In this document: positions 33,340 to 42,390 of the stretch, one piece after another
How positions within the stretch are numbered: the stretch's first letter is position 1
Layout of the letters: the number at the start of each line of letters is the position of its first letter
Assembly: GCA_022448945.1 (NCBI GenBank)
Contig: JAKVCV010000023.1
Span: 1 to 54,637 of the forward strand
Direction: 5' to 3'
From: Saprospiraceae bacterium
GTDB taxonomy: Bacteria; Bacteroidota; Bacteroidia; Chitinophagales; Saprospiraceae
DNA length: 54,637 bases
The notes under the pieces: model-generated
Told to the model about the DNA's origin: nothing
Seen by the model: only the letters and a program-made list of their open reading frames with translations
The model's database searches: none
Position numbers and translations under genes: made by a program

Positions 33340-35994
33340 ATCAATGCCCCCTCCCCTAGTACTTTCTCCACTATCCATACCACCATTTAGACGACCAGCA
33401 TTTTTGGAACGACCATCCCGAACATTTACCTTTCCAAAACGATATGAAAAGCGCAATTCAAATACAGGCGATTCCCATTGCCGCATACCAGACTGAGAAA
33501 AATTTCGATCAAAAGTTTCAAAGCTATACATACCTCCCAAAATCGGATTTTGAAGACTGAAGGTAATAGTTCCTTTATTCTTAAGCACTTTCTGGCTAAT
33601 TGACAAAGAATTCCATGTATATCCACTTGTAGTTCCCTGAGCTACATATTTAGGAAAAGAATACCAGGCATAGAGCGCTATACGCATACCAAAATCAAAG
33701 GTTAAATTAACATAAATATTCGCATTCGCATTAATTGCATTTACTACATAACGATCTCCAACATTTGATCCGTCCTGCATATTCTGAAACACAGAGCCAG
33801 TAACACCAAAATTCAACCATTTCAATGGTGAAAACCTAGTAACTATTTCACCACCAAAAACATGGCTGGAATTAAAATTATAGGGTGTAACTTCAGTCAC
33901 TCCATCAGGACGTAATATTCTTAGATTTTCCATCAAATCAGTATTGTACCGATAAAACCCAGTAAGCATAAACGTATTCCCTCCTTTCCAGTAATTAACA
34001 TAACTTAACTCTACTGAATTGGTATACTGTGGCATGAGAAATGGATTGCCATACCTTAGATTAAGGGGATCGCTATAATTAGGAAAAGGGTTTAGTGACC
34101 AAGTAGATGGCCTACTTATTCTACGACTAAAACCTAACTGCATCTGCTGATTTTTAGGTAGCTCATAAGACAAATGAACAGTTGGGAAAATAGAAGGATA
34201 ATTATTAACAAAGGTAGAATCAGTAGGGTAAACAAGATGAGAATTTGCCATGGTATACTCTGCTCTGACTCCTAATTTGTAACGAAATTTACCTATTTGA
34301 TGTGCAAAGGTTATATATAGTGCATGTACCTGCTCCAAAAATTCAAAATTATTAGTCCGACCTGTATCATTAAGCATTTGCTGTTGTGTGAAGTCAAAAG
34401 ATTTTGCATTAAGATTATTGCCAAGCCAACGGATATTACCTTTATAACCTAATTCAATTTTCAACTTTTTACTAAAAGGGTGCGTATAATCAATCCGAAC
34501 TGTTCCTTGATGCATATTGTTATCAGAAACAATAATTTGAGAATCTGGGTTCGCATTCTGTATGCTCCAATCAGGATTGTAAAGTTGTTCTACAAAAAAT
34601 TCATTCTTGTCATTATCATTGGTTGAATACTGCAAATCAATGACCAGTTCCTGCTTATCACCCATCGTCCCGGAACGGCCTGCTGCCCTACCATCTCCAT
34701 AACCACGCCAGCTTTTTCTATTGCCACCAGAATCAGCAGAATTATCTCTCCGAGTTCCTACATTACCTTTTTTATCCTTATGCTTCTGTTTAAAAACTTT
34801 AGCATAGATCAAATTATATGTCATACTAAAACGATTATGAATACCATTATTCAATCTTTCGCTAATATCTGTCTTAATCTTATTGGCATCCATAAAATTA
34901 TATTCAACATCTGTTCTGTTCCCACCCCCACTCGGACGTATTCTTGCTGCCAGAGTTAGCGTATTATAATCATCAAAGTAGTAATCCATACCTATACGAG
35001 CCATACCGCCATTACGAATACGTGTACTATTGTTAAATTGCTCAAGAAAACTTGTATCAGAAGGCAGATATGTACTCCGGTAGTTATCATTTTTGCTTAA
35101 GCTCTCTTTATAACTATAACTAAAATTTGAAAATATATTTATTTTGTTATTTCTAAAATTAAGGCTTAAGCCTCCTCTATATCTACGGAAAGGATGCCAG
35201 GTGGATGTGCCTACAGAAATATTTGCAGAGCCAGTAAATCCTTCAAGTACATTTTTCTTCAAAACAATATTAATAATACCAGATTCGCCTTCTGGGTCAT
35301 ATTTAGCAGATGGATTGGTAATTAATTCTACCGTTTTTATAGTATTTGCAGGGAGTTGATCAAGAATTTCAGCCTGACTATCACCAGTTAGGCCCGTAGG
35401 TTTACCATTAATATAAACCTGTACGGCTGATCCACGTATTTTTACATTACCATCAAAATCCACTTCCACAGTCGGAGTGTTCCTTAGTACTTCTGTAGCG
35501 TTTTCACTATCTCCGAGATTAGTTTTGTCTACATTAAATATCTTCTTATCCAACCCTAACTGAAAAACTGCTTTCTCAGCTGTTACTTCAGCAATTTTCA
35601 ATGTTGCTAATGTCGGAGCAATAAAAAGTTTGCCATAGTCTTTAGTTGGCTCAAAAGGCGGCAAACCCAAAGGCAATGAAATAGTTCTGTATCCTAAATA
35701 GCTAATTTCAACACGATGTCTTCCAAGTGGTAATTTTTCTATTTCAAATCTACCTTTACGATCAGTTATAATACCACCCACCAAAGAAGAATCCCTCATT
35801 TTGTAAACAGAAACCATGGCAAACTCAAGTGGTTTCTTACTTATAGAATCATATACTATTCCTGAAATTTTGCCTATCTTAGGAACGACTCTACCATCTC
35901 TTCCTCCACCTCTGCCACCAGGATATTGAGCTACCACAGTAAAAGAAATCGCAACAATTAAAAACAAAGAAAATAGCATTTTCATAATCATCAT
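33337..35994 (-). CDS. Outer-membrane beta-barrel protein, TonB-receptor-like
   Basis: 885 aa. A signal peptide (to about residue 23) is followed by a Gly/Arg-rich stretch, a carboxypeptidase-regulatory-like domain (about 40-125), a plug-like domain with EVLRNTPTVEVDFDGN and VYINGKPTGL, and a barrel to about 860 ending FELRFSYRFGKVNVRDG. This is the layout of the OMP_b-brl_3 group, TonB-receptor relatives without a clear TonB box. The tail (GGMDSGESTRGGGID) and the loop GTRRDNSADSGGNRKSWRGY are low in complexity. The ligand is unknown. Sequence composition is like the surroundings. Confidence 0.85.
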   Translation of the reverse strand: MMIMKMLFSLFLIVAISFTVVAQYPGGRGGGRDGRVVPKIGKISGIVYDSISKKPLEFAMVSVYKMRDSSLVGGIITDRKGRFEIEKLPLGRHRVEISYLGYRTISLPLGLPPFEPTKDYGKLFIAPTLATLKIAEVTAEKAVFQLGLDKKIFNVDKTNLGDSENATEVLRNTPTVEVDFDGNVKIRGSAVQVYINGKPTGLTGDSQAEILDQLPANTIKTVELITNPSAKYDPEGESGIINIVLKKNVLEGFTGSANISVGTSTWHPFRRYRGGLSLNFRNNKINIFSNFSYSYKESLSKNDNYRSTYLPSDTSFLEQFNNSTRIRNGGMARIGMDYYFDDYNTLTLAARIRPSGGGNRTDVEYNFMDANKIKTDISERLNNGIHNRFSMTYNLIYAKVFKQKHKDKKGNVGTRRDNSADSGGNRKSWRGYGDGRAAGRSGTMGDKQELVIDLQYSTNDNDKNEFFVEQLYNPDWSIQNANPDSQIIVSDNNMHQGTVRIDYTHPFSKKLKIELGYKGNIRWLGNNLNAKSFDFTQQQMLNDTGRTNNFEFLEQVHALYITFAHQIGKFRYKLGVRAEYTMANSHLVYPTDSTFVNNYPSIFPTVHLSYELPKNQQMQLGFSRRISRPSTWSLNPFPNYSDPLNLRYGNPFLMPQYTNSVELSYVNYWKGGNTFMLTGFYRYNTDLMENLRILRPDGVTEVTPYNFNSSHVFGGEIVTRFSPLKWLNFGVTGSVFQNMQDGSNVGDRYVVNAINANANIYVNLTFDFGMRIALYAWYSFPKYVAQGTTSGYTWNSLSISQKVLKNKGTITFSLQNPILGGMYSFETFDRNFSQSGMRQWESPVFELRFSYRFGKVNVRDGRSKNAGRLNGGMDSGESTRGGGID

Positions 35995-36190
35995 TTTTTA
36001 ATCCCAAAAAAAGCCATAACCCATATCATATAGGATTAAACTTGATTTATATTCATTAAAACAATCAGAATTAGTATAGAGTTGAGGTGAAATATACAAC
36101 AAAAAAAATCAAATAAGGTCGTTTTTAGATGAAAGACCTATTATAATCGATATAGCTATTGGGGTTGAAACAATAAAAAATGCAAAAAAT

Positions 36191-36694
36191 TTACTTAGGA
36201 AAATATTTGCGGGGGAATTCAAAAAAACGAACTATCCCATTGCTACGAGTTACATCAGACCAGTTCTCAACTTCGAAGTCAATAGCAACAATACCACATG
36301 TAGGAACATTCTCAATGAATGGTTTTGCATACCAATTTGCAAAATCAGTATATGCATAATTATGGCCAAACATCATTACAGCATCCCATTCATCCTTAAA
36401 TTGATTTTGCACTGTATATATCAAAGTTGCAGAGCTAACTTCATATATCTCAGGTTTCAAAATAATTTCTACTTTCGAATCTGCCAAAACCTTTGCAAAA
36501 GCTATAGCTGTAGAATGTGCCCTTAATGCAGGGCTTGAAACAAACACATCAATATTAACCCCCTTTTTTTTCATCAAATGCGCCATAAATGGTGCATCCC
36601 TCTGCCCTCTTTTATTTAAAGGCCGGTCAATATCATCAAGACGATGATCTTTCCAACTGGATTTAGCATGACGAACTAAAAATAAGGTTTTCAT
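36191..36694 (-). CDS. sixA: SixA-like histidine phosphatase
   Basis: 167 aa. The RHG-type motif is LVRHAKSSW with R7 and H8, the family position of the phosphohistidine intermediate, and the second histidine is in MMFGHNYA. Size and the absence of the sixth-sheet extras fit SixA-type phosphohistidine phosphatases, which remove phosphate from histidine on signalling proteins such as ArcB or on PTS proteins. It is the last gene of a minus-strand series, after a TonB-receptor relic. Confidence 0.75.
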   Translation of the reverse strand: MKTLFLVRHAKSSWKDHRLDDIDRPLNKRGQRDAPFMAHLMKKKGVNIDVFVSSPALRAHSTAIAFAKVLADSKVEIILKPEIYEVSSATLIYTVQNQFKDEWDAVMMFGHNYAYTDFANWYAKPFIENVPTCGIVAIDFEVENWSDVTRSNGIVRFFEFPRKYFPK

Positions 36695-36704
36695 TAATCA
36701 CTAA

Positions 36705-36909
36705 TTAAAAATCTATTCTAAAACTCAAATTTGGCAAAATCCCACTATAATATCTGGGGATAAGCTGATTTTGTTTGATATCATACAGGTATTCCTTAAA
36801 ATTTTTTGCATCGGTAAGATTTTGAATATCCAGACCAATTGTATAAGATATCTTCTTATGACTTTTAATATACGCAAAACGTGCACAATATTTTCCCTGT
36901 ATAAATATA
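36705..36909 (-). pseudogene. C-terminal relic of a TonB-dependent receptor
   Basis: Read on the minus strand after the tex stop codon, the frame gives about 67 residues: SHKKISYTIGLDIQNLTDA, then KNFKEYLYDIKQNQ, then LIPRYYSGILPNLSFRIDF and a stop. This is the C-terminal end of TonB-dependent receptors or similar barrels (LDIQNLTN, then a YYxGILPxxxYRIDF end with a final phenylalanine). No N-terminal part is present, and upstream the frame runs into tex. The piece is therefore a decayed remnant, or a fragment left by a rearrangement that brought tex next to sixA. Confidence 0.65.
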
Positions 36910-39018
36910 CTAATCCACCAAAGACAATTGTATTCGTTTGCGCTGAATATCGATATCGAGAACAGTGACTTCAAGTTCTTGTCCTAATTTTACAATTGTA
37001 GCAGGGTCATCCACATATTTATTGCTCATTTTAGATTTGTGGATCAGGCCATTTTCTTTTATACCGATATCTACAAAAGCCCCAAAAGCGGTTATATTTG
37101 TCACAACAGCTGGTAGTGTCATCCCTAAAATCAATTCTTCTATATCGCTAATATTAGCAAAAGAAAAAGTCTGTCTTGTAGGACGAGGGTCGAGACCTGG
37201 TTTTTCAAGTTCCTTTAAAATATCATGAAGGGTTGGCAAACCCACTTTTTCAGAAATATAGTTTCTTAAATCTATCTGCTTTCTCAATTCAGCATTAGAT
37301 ATCAAATCTGAAACTTTACATTTAAGATCCTTTGACATCTGTCTGACAAGCATATATACCTCAGGATGCACAGCAGTATCATCTAATGGATTCTTCGAGT
37401 TTTTCACCCTCAAAAAGCCAGCGGCTTGTTCATATACTTTTGCACCAAGTCGTGGCACTTCCATCAACTCCTTACGACTGGTAAAAGATCCAATTGTTTT
37501 GCGATGGGCAACAATATTTCTCGCAATACTGTATCCCAGTCCAGAAACGTAAGTTAAAAGATGCTCACTAGCAGTGTTAAGATCAACACCAACTGCATTG
37601 ACACAACTTTCTACTACTGCATCCAATTTGGTTTGCAATTTCTTTTGATCAACATCATGCTGATACTGGCCTACACCGATCGATTTGGGATCGATCTTTA
37701 CCAATTCAGCCAACGGGTCAGTAAGTCTTCGACCAATAGATACAGAACCTCTTACAGTAATATCTTCATCGGGAAACTCCTTACGTGCAATATCAGAAGC
37801 AGAATAGATTGAAGCACCACTTTCATTTACGAGAAATACATCTAACTGATGTTTAAATTGAATTCCTTTTACAAAGGACTCCGTTTCTCTACCAGCAGTT
37901 CCATTACCAATAGCAATTGCTTCAATATTATATTTATTTGCCAAAGCGCTTAAAATACTAGTTGCCTCTTTAGTTTTATTACGGGGCGGGGTCGGATAGA
38001 TTACTGTATGTTCAAGCAATTCTCCTATATCAGACAAGCAGACAACCTTACAGCCTGTTGCAAATCCAGGATCAATAGCCATTACCCGTTTTTGGCCAAG
38101 GGGTGGTGCAAGAAGCAATTGTCTCAAGTTATTCGCAAATATATATATGGATTTATCATCAGCTTTTACCTTTGCCAGATTCCTGAATTCTGTGCTTATG
38201 GAAGGCTTTAAAAGACGTTTATAGGCATCAGCAACAGCTTCTGCTACATGATCTTTGGATGCATTCTTCCCTTTTAGATAAATTTTATCGAGGCGCGCAA
38301 GTACAAATTCTTCATCAGGTTCTATATTCACTCGAATATAGCCTTCTTTTTCCGCCCTTAAAACTGCAAGAAGTTGATGTGGTAAAATTTTATTCAGAGA
38401 CTTTTCAAAATCAAAATAGTCTTTATATTTAACTGCTTCTTCCTGTTTGCTTTTAATAACCTTTGCAGTAATTTTAGCATAACGCTTAAACTGAAAGCGA
38501 ACTGTACTTCTGGCACGTTCATCCTCGTTGACCCACTCCGCAATAATATCCTTAGCTCCATTTAAAGCATCCTCAACATCTTCAACATCCCCTTTTACAA
38601 ATCTTTTAGCATCTGTTTCAGGGTGATAGCTCCTTTGACTTATAAGTATCTTAGCAAGTCCTTCAAGCCCTTTTTTTCTGGCTTTTTCTGCCCTGGTTTC
38701 TCTCTTTTTCTTATATGGAAGGTAAATATCTTCCAATTTTGTAAGGTCAAAACAGTTTTCTATACGCTCTTTCAACTCAGGCGTTAATTTTTCCTGACCT
38801 TCAATAGATTTGATGATCGTTTCCTGACGCTTAAGAATATCTTTTTGTTGTTCCCATACTTCAAAAACTTCCATGATCTTTATCTCATCCAAGCTACCGG
38901 TAGCTTCTTTGCGGTACCGTGCAATAAAAGGAATGGTGGCTCCTTCTTCAAGCAATGCAATAACGTTTTGTGCCTGTTTGAATTTAATATTTAAATTATG
39001 CGCTATTCTGTTGATCAT
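36910..39018 (-). CDS. tex: Tex family RNA-binding transcription accessory protein
   Basis: 702 aa, within the usual range for Tex. The N-terminal helical domain begins ALLEEGATIPFIARYRKEATGSLDE, split over two lines. The YqgF-like fold has VMAIDPGFATGCKVVCL, the helix-hairpin-helix part is VGVDLNTASEHLLTYVSG and GAKVYEQAAGFLRV, and the S1 domain is at about 625-700 (VVTNITAFGAFVDIGIKENG). Tex binds nucleic acid in the cytoplasm and affects transcription; it is linked to stress and virulence in other bacteria. It starts 12 bases after the GH1 gene stop and is probably transcribed with it. Confidence 0.95.
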   Translation of the reverse strand: MINRIAHNLNIKFKQAQNVIALLEEGATIPFIARYRKEATGSLDEIKIMEVFEVWEQQKDILKRQETIIKSIEGQEKLTPELKERIENCFDLTKLEDIYLPYKKKRETRAEKARKKGLEGLAKILISQRSYHPETDAKRFVKGDVEDVEDALNGAKDIIAEWVNEDERARSTVRFQFKRYAKITAKVIKSKQEEAVKYKDYFDFEKSLNKILPHQLLAVLRAEKEGYIRVNIEPDEEFVLARLDKIYLKGKNASKDHVAEAVADAYKRLLKPSISTEFRNLAKVKADDKSIYIFANNLRQLLLAPPLGQKRVMAIDPGFATGCKVVCLSDIGELLEHTVIYPTPPRNKTKEATSILSALANKYNIEAIAIGNGTAGRETESFVKGIQFKHQLDVFLVNESGASIYSASDIARKEFPDEDITVRGSVSIGRRLTDPLAELVKIDPKSIGVGQYQHDVDQKKLQTKLDAVVESCVNAVGVDLNTASEHLLTYVSGLGYSIARNIVAHRKTIGSFTSRKELMEVPRLGAKVYEQAAGFLRVKNSKNPLDDTAVHPEVYMLVRQMSKDLKCKVSDLISNAELRKQIDLRNYISEKVGLPTLHDILKELEKPGLDPRPTRQTFSFANISDIEELILGMTLPAVVTNITAFGAFVDIGIKENGLIHKSKMSNKYVDDPATIVKLGQELEVTVLDIDIQRKRIQLSLVD

Positions 39019-39030
39019 TTATTTAATACT

Positions 39031-40470
39031 TTATTTCTTTGACAAAAAATCCTTAAACCATAGACCAGAATCCTTAATTGTCCGCTTTTGAGTATCCCAA
39101 TTTACATGAACAAGTCCAAAACGAGGATCAAAACCCTCTGCCCATTCAAAATTATCCATAATCGTCCATGCGAAATAACCACGAATATCGGCCCCTTCAT
39201 TTTTTGCTCTTAAAACCTGCTTCAAATAACTTTGGTAAAAATCTATGCGCCGTTGATCATTAACCTTACCATTTTCTACAATATCTGGCACCGCACAACC
39301 ATTTTCAGTGATCATTAATGGAGGCATATTATCATAAGAAGCATATTGCTTGATAATCTTATAGATGCCTTCCGGACAAATTTCCCATCCCATATCCGTA
39401 ATCATTTCAGGTGGAACACCTCGCTTTGCTGGTGGCTGTTCAAAAGCCCAGATATAAGGCAATAAAACATGTCTTGCAATAAATTGTGTATAATTTTGCA
39501 GACCAATGAAATCAAAATCAAACTTTAATTTCTCAATATCCCCTTCCTTTACATAATTATGAATTCTATTTAAATATGGAAAGTTCTCAGTAGGATACCC
39601 CATTCCAAGATGTGGTTCTATACACAATCTATTTAGTATAATATTCATCCGGTGTGCTGCAGCAACATGTCTTTTCTTAGCATTTTTAGGGCTCACATAA
39701 GCACAGGATAACGCTGCCCCAACTACTCCATCAGAAACATTTTCACGCATAATCCTTCCGGAAGAAGCCTGACACATCAAAGCATGATGAATAGCCTTTA
39801 GGAATTTTTTAGGTGCAAAATATCCTGGAGCATGGTACATGGCCAAATACCCACCAAGGGTGAATCCTATAGGTTCATTTTGTGCAAACCAGGTTTTGAC
39901 TTTATCGCCATATTCTTCAGTTACTTTATTGGTATATTCATCAAACCAGTTAATTATATCTCGATTTGCCCATCCACCTTTGTCCTCTAATGCCTGTGGC
40001 AAGTCAAAATGATACAATAAGATCCATGGCTCAACACCTAACTCTAAACATCTATCTATTACCCGATGATAAAAATCTATACCCTTTTGATTGACTTTTC
40101 CGACACCTTCCGGAAAAATCCTGGACCATGATAATGAGAAACGAAAAATGTCAAAATTCAAATGTTTGATCATTGCAATATCTTCCTTGTAATTATGATA
40201 GAAATCATAGGAAACATCTGAATTGTGTCGATTCTTTATTTTATGGGGTTTGTTATGGGTAAAAGTATCCCAGATAGAAGGGCCTTTGCCATCCTCATTC
40301 CATGCACCTTCAATTTGATAGGCAGAAGCAGCAACACCCCATTTAAAATCAGGTCCAAAATCTGCTTTTGTAAAACCAGGATCCTTCATAGCTAATATAT
40401 CTAAAGGGTTTAAAAACAAGGCAGAACCTAGAGCCGATGTTGATAGTTTTATGAATTTTCTTCGTTCCAT
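39031..40470 (-). CDS. GH1 glycosidase (beta-glucosidase-like), Tat signal
   Basis: 479 aa. The N-terminus MERRKFIKLSTSALG has the twin-arginine form, so export in folded state by Tat is likely. The core is a family 1 glycoside hydrolase: the acid/base glutamate E199 in AQNEP, the nucleophile E389 in ITENG, and the WxxPEGVGKV region before the DFYHRVIDR helix. GH1 members release glucose or galactose from beta-linked sugars. It is a close paralogue of the gene at 40776-42218; both conserve a DNFEWAEGFDPRFGLVHV-type ending. A tandem copy then divergence is likely. Confidence 0.9.
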   Translation of the reverse strand: MERRKFIKLSTSALGSALFLNPLDILAMKDPGFTKADFGPDFKWGVAASAYQIEGAWNEDGKGPSIWDTFTHNKPHKIKNRHNSDVSYDFYHNYKEDIAMIKHLNFDIFRFSLSWSRIFPEGVGKVNQKGIDFYHRVIDRCLELGVEPWILLYHFDLPQALEDKGGWANRDIINWFDEYTNKVTEEYGDKVKTWFAQNEPIGFTLGGYLAMYHAPGYFAPKKFLKAIHHALMCQASSGRIMRENVSDGVVGAALSCAYVSPKNAKKRHVAAAHRMNIILNRLCIEPHLGMGYPTENFPYLNRIHNYVKEGDIEKLKFDFDFIGLQNYTQFIARHVLLPYIWAFEQPPAKRGVPPEMITDMGWEICPEGIYKIIKQYASYDNMPPLMITENGCAVPDIVENGKVNDQRRIDFYQSYLKQVLRAKNEGADIRGYFAWTIMDNFEWAEGFDPRFGLVHVNWDTQKRTIKDSGLWFKDFLSKK

Positions 40471-40528
40471 AAGTTTTGTGAAATAATTTAGAATCCTTCT
40501 TTAAAAAAAGAATAGATCTGTAACAAGC

Positions 40529-40735
40529 TTATTTTTGATTTTTAGAAAACACTATATCTTTTAAAATTGATTCATATTCGTCAAAACGATGCTTTCTAAT
40601 TGGTCTCAACATTGGTTCTGTAGAAAAATAAAGCAATAAACAAGGACTAATTTTTTTATATGTATCAACATATTCATACCCTGTCAATTCATTATTCTTA
40701 ATACGTTGTTTTATTTTATTGTGATAAGGATACAT
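40529..40735 (-). CDS. Small conserved-looking protein between two GH1 genes (68 aa)
   Basis: 68 aa, beginning MYPYHNKIKQRIKNNELTGYE, with the phrases DTYKKISPCLLLYF and EPMLRPIRKHRFDEYE. It is hydrophilic with one short hydrophobic stretch and no signal peptide. I recall similar short proteins in Bacteroidota genomes but cannot name the family. The 40-base spacing from the upstream GH1 gene and about 60 bases to the downstream one suggests a shared transcript. Confidence 0.65.
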   Translation of the reverse strand: MYPYHNKIKQRIKNNELTGYEYVDTYKKISPCLLLYFSTEPMLRPIRKHRFDEYESILKDIVFSKNQK

Positions 40736-40775
40736 TGTATAAATAATTTAATGTATAAAACAATAACTAAAAACA

Positions 40776-42218
40776 TTACTCTTCCAAAAAATTCTTAAAC
40801 CATAGCCCAGAATCTTTTATAGTTCGTTTTTGAGTCTCATAATCAACATGAACCAATCCAAATCTAGGGTGATAACCCTCTGCCCATTCAAAATTATCAA
40901 GAAAAGTCCAGACAAAATAACCTCGAATATCAACACCCTCATTTTTTGCTTTAAGAACATTTTTTAAATATGTCTGCAGAAATTCTATACGCTGTTTATC
41001 ATGAACATTATTACCCTCGACTTTATCCTTAAATGCAGCACCATTTTCAGTAATAATTATCGGTGGCAAATTTTTATATGCCGCAAATTGTTTAATTATT
41101 TCATATATACCTTCTGGATATACTTCCCACCCCATTTCAGTGATTTTTTCATCTGAAATTCCCCTATTTTTTGCTTTTTGCTCTAAAAGCCAGACATAAG
41201 GCAAGATATATTTTCGCACTACTGTTTGAGTATAATTCTGTAGTCCAATAAAATCAAAATCAAATTCAACCAAATCCATATCTCCCGGTTGAATATATCG
41301 ATTAATCCCCTTAATAAATTTAAAATCTTCAGTAGGGTAACCCATGCCTAAAAGAGGCTCTATATACAATCTGTTAAGTAATATATCTGCACGATATGCA
41401 GCTTTCTCATGGGCTTTTTTACCTCCTTTGGGTTTAACAGGAGAACAAGATAAAGTCGTACCTATATAAGCATCAGGGACATTTCTTCTTATAATTCTGC
41501 CCCCTTCAGCTTGAACCATTGTTGCATGATGGGCTGCTCTAAGAAACTTTTGAGGAGCAACATATCCAGGTGCATGAACACCTGCAAAATATCCTACTGC
41601 TGTAAAACACATAGGCTCATTAAGAACCATCCAGTTTTTAACCTTACTACCATATTCTTTAGTCACAAATTCCGCAAACCCCTTAAACCATCCAATAATT
41701 TCACGATTTGCCCAACCTCCTTTATCTTCAAGAGCCTGAGGTAAATCCCAATGATATATTGTTATCCAGGGTTCAATTCCCAATTCGATACACCTATCAA
41801 TTACTTTATGATAAAAATCAATCCCCTTTTGATTTGGTTTGCCCGTTCCATCTGGAAAAATTCTCGCCCAGGCCAATGAAAAACGAAAAACCTGAAAATT
41901 CATTTCCTTTATCAATTTTATATCATCATAATATCGATGATAAAAATCACAAGCCATATCCCCATTTTCTTTGTTTTTGATCTTTCCAGGCTTATTATGT
42001 GTCATGTGATCCCAAACTGAGGGCCCTTTCCCATCTTCGTTCCATGCTCCTTCAATTTGATATGCAGCTGTAGCAAGACCCCATTTGAAATCTTTACCAA
42101 AACTTGCCCTTGTGAAACCAGGGTCATTTATACAATTGGAAAATAAATCATTGGTAGGGCAAAAAAATGATGTGCCTAATGCAACTGATGAATATTTAAT
42201 AAAATTTCTGCGATTCAT
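40776..42218 (-). CDS. GH1 glycosidase (beta-glucosidase-like), paralogue
   Basis: 480 aa. The N-terminus MNRRNFIKYSSVALG is again a twin-arginine signal. Catalytic residues are E201 in VLNEP and E391 in ITENG, and the YQIEGAWNEDGKGPSVWDH block is intact. Compared with the copy at 39031-40470 it has W-D (YHWDLPQAL) where that one has F-D at the sugar-binding loop, so substrate preference may differ. It is the first gene of the minus-strand series that runs through the 68-aa gene, the second GH1 gene, tex and sixA. The promoter was not found. Confidence 0.9.
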   Translation of the reverse strand: MNRRNFIKYSSVALGTSFFCPTNDLFSNCINDPGFTRASFGKDFKWGLATAAYQIEGAWNEDGKGPSVWDHMTHNKPGKIKNKENGDMACDFYHRYYDDIKLIKEMNFQVFRFSLAWARIFPDGTGKPNQKGIDFYHKVIDRCIELGIEPWITIYHWDLPQALEDKGGWANREIIGWFKGFAEFVTKEYGSKVKNWMVLNEPMCFTAVGYFAGVHAPGYVAPQKFLRAAHHATMVQAEGGRIIRRNVPDAYIGTTLSCSPVKPKGGKKAHEKAAYRADILLNRLYIEPLLGMGYPTEDFKFIKGINRYIQPGDMDLVEFDFDFIGLQNYTQTVVRKYILPYVWLLEQKAKNRGISDEKITEMGWEVYPEGIYEIIKQFAAYKNLPPIIITENGAAFKDKVEGNNVHDKQRIEFLQTYLKNVLKAKNEGVDIRGYFVWTFLDNFEWAEGYHPRFGLVHVDYETQKRTIKDSGLWFKNFLEE

Positions 42219-42390
42219 TAAATTAAAACGTTATGTATTTTTTACTTAGATAAATTTACTAACACAAATAAATAAAAAATAACCGAGAAAAAAACATACA
42301 ATAACCTTCTTGCATTATATTTACATTATAATAAATAATTAAATTTCATTTCATTGAACATCTTTAAATAAAAATTATAAATCAACAAAA

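Noticed and set aside
36910-36974. Extension of the 36705 frame upstream into tex
   Set aside because: The receptor-like part begins only after the tex stop codon; the upstream portion is the tex gene in another frame.
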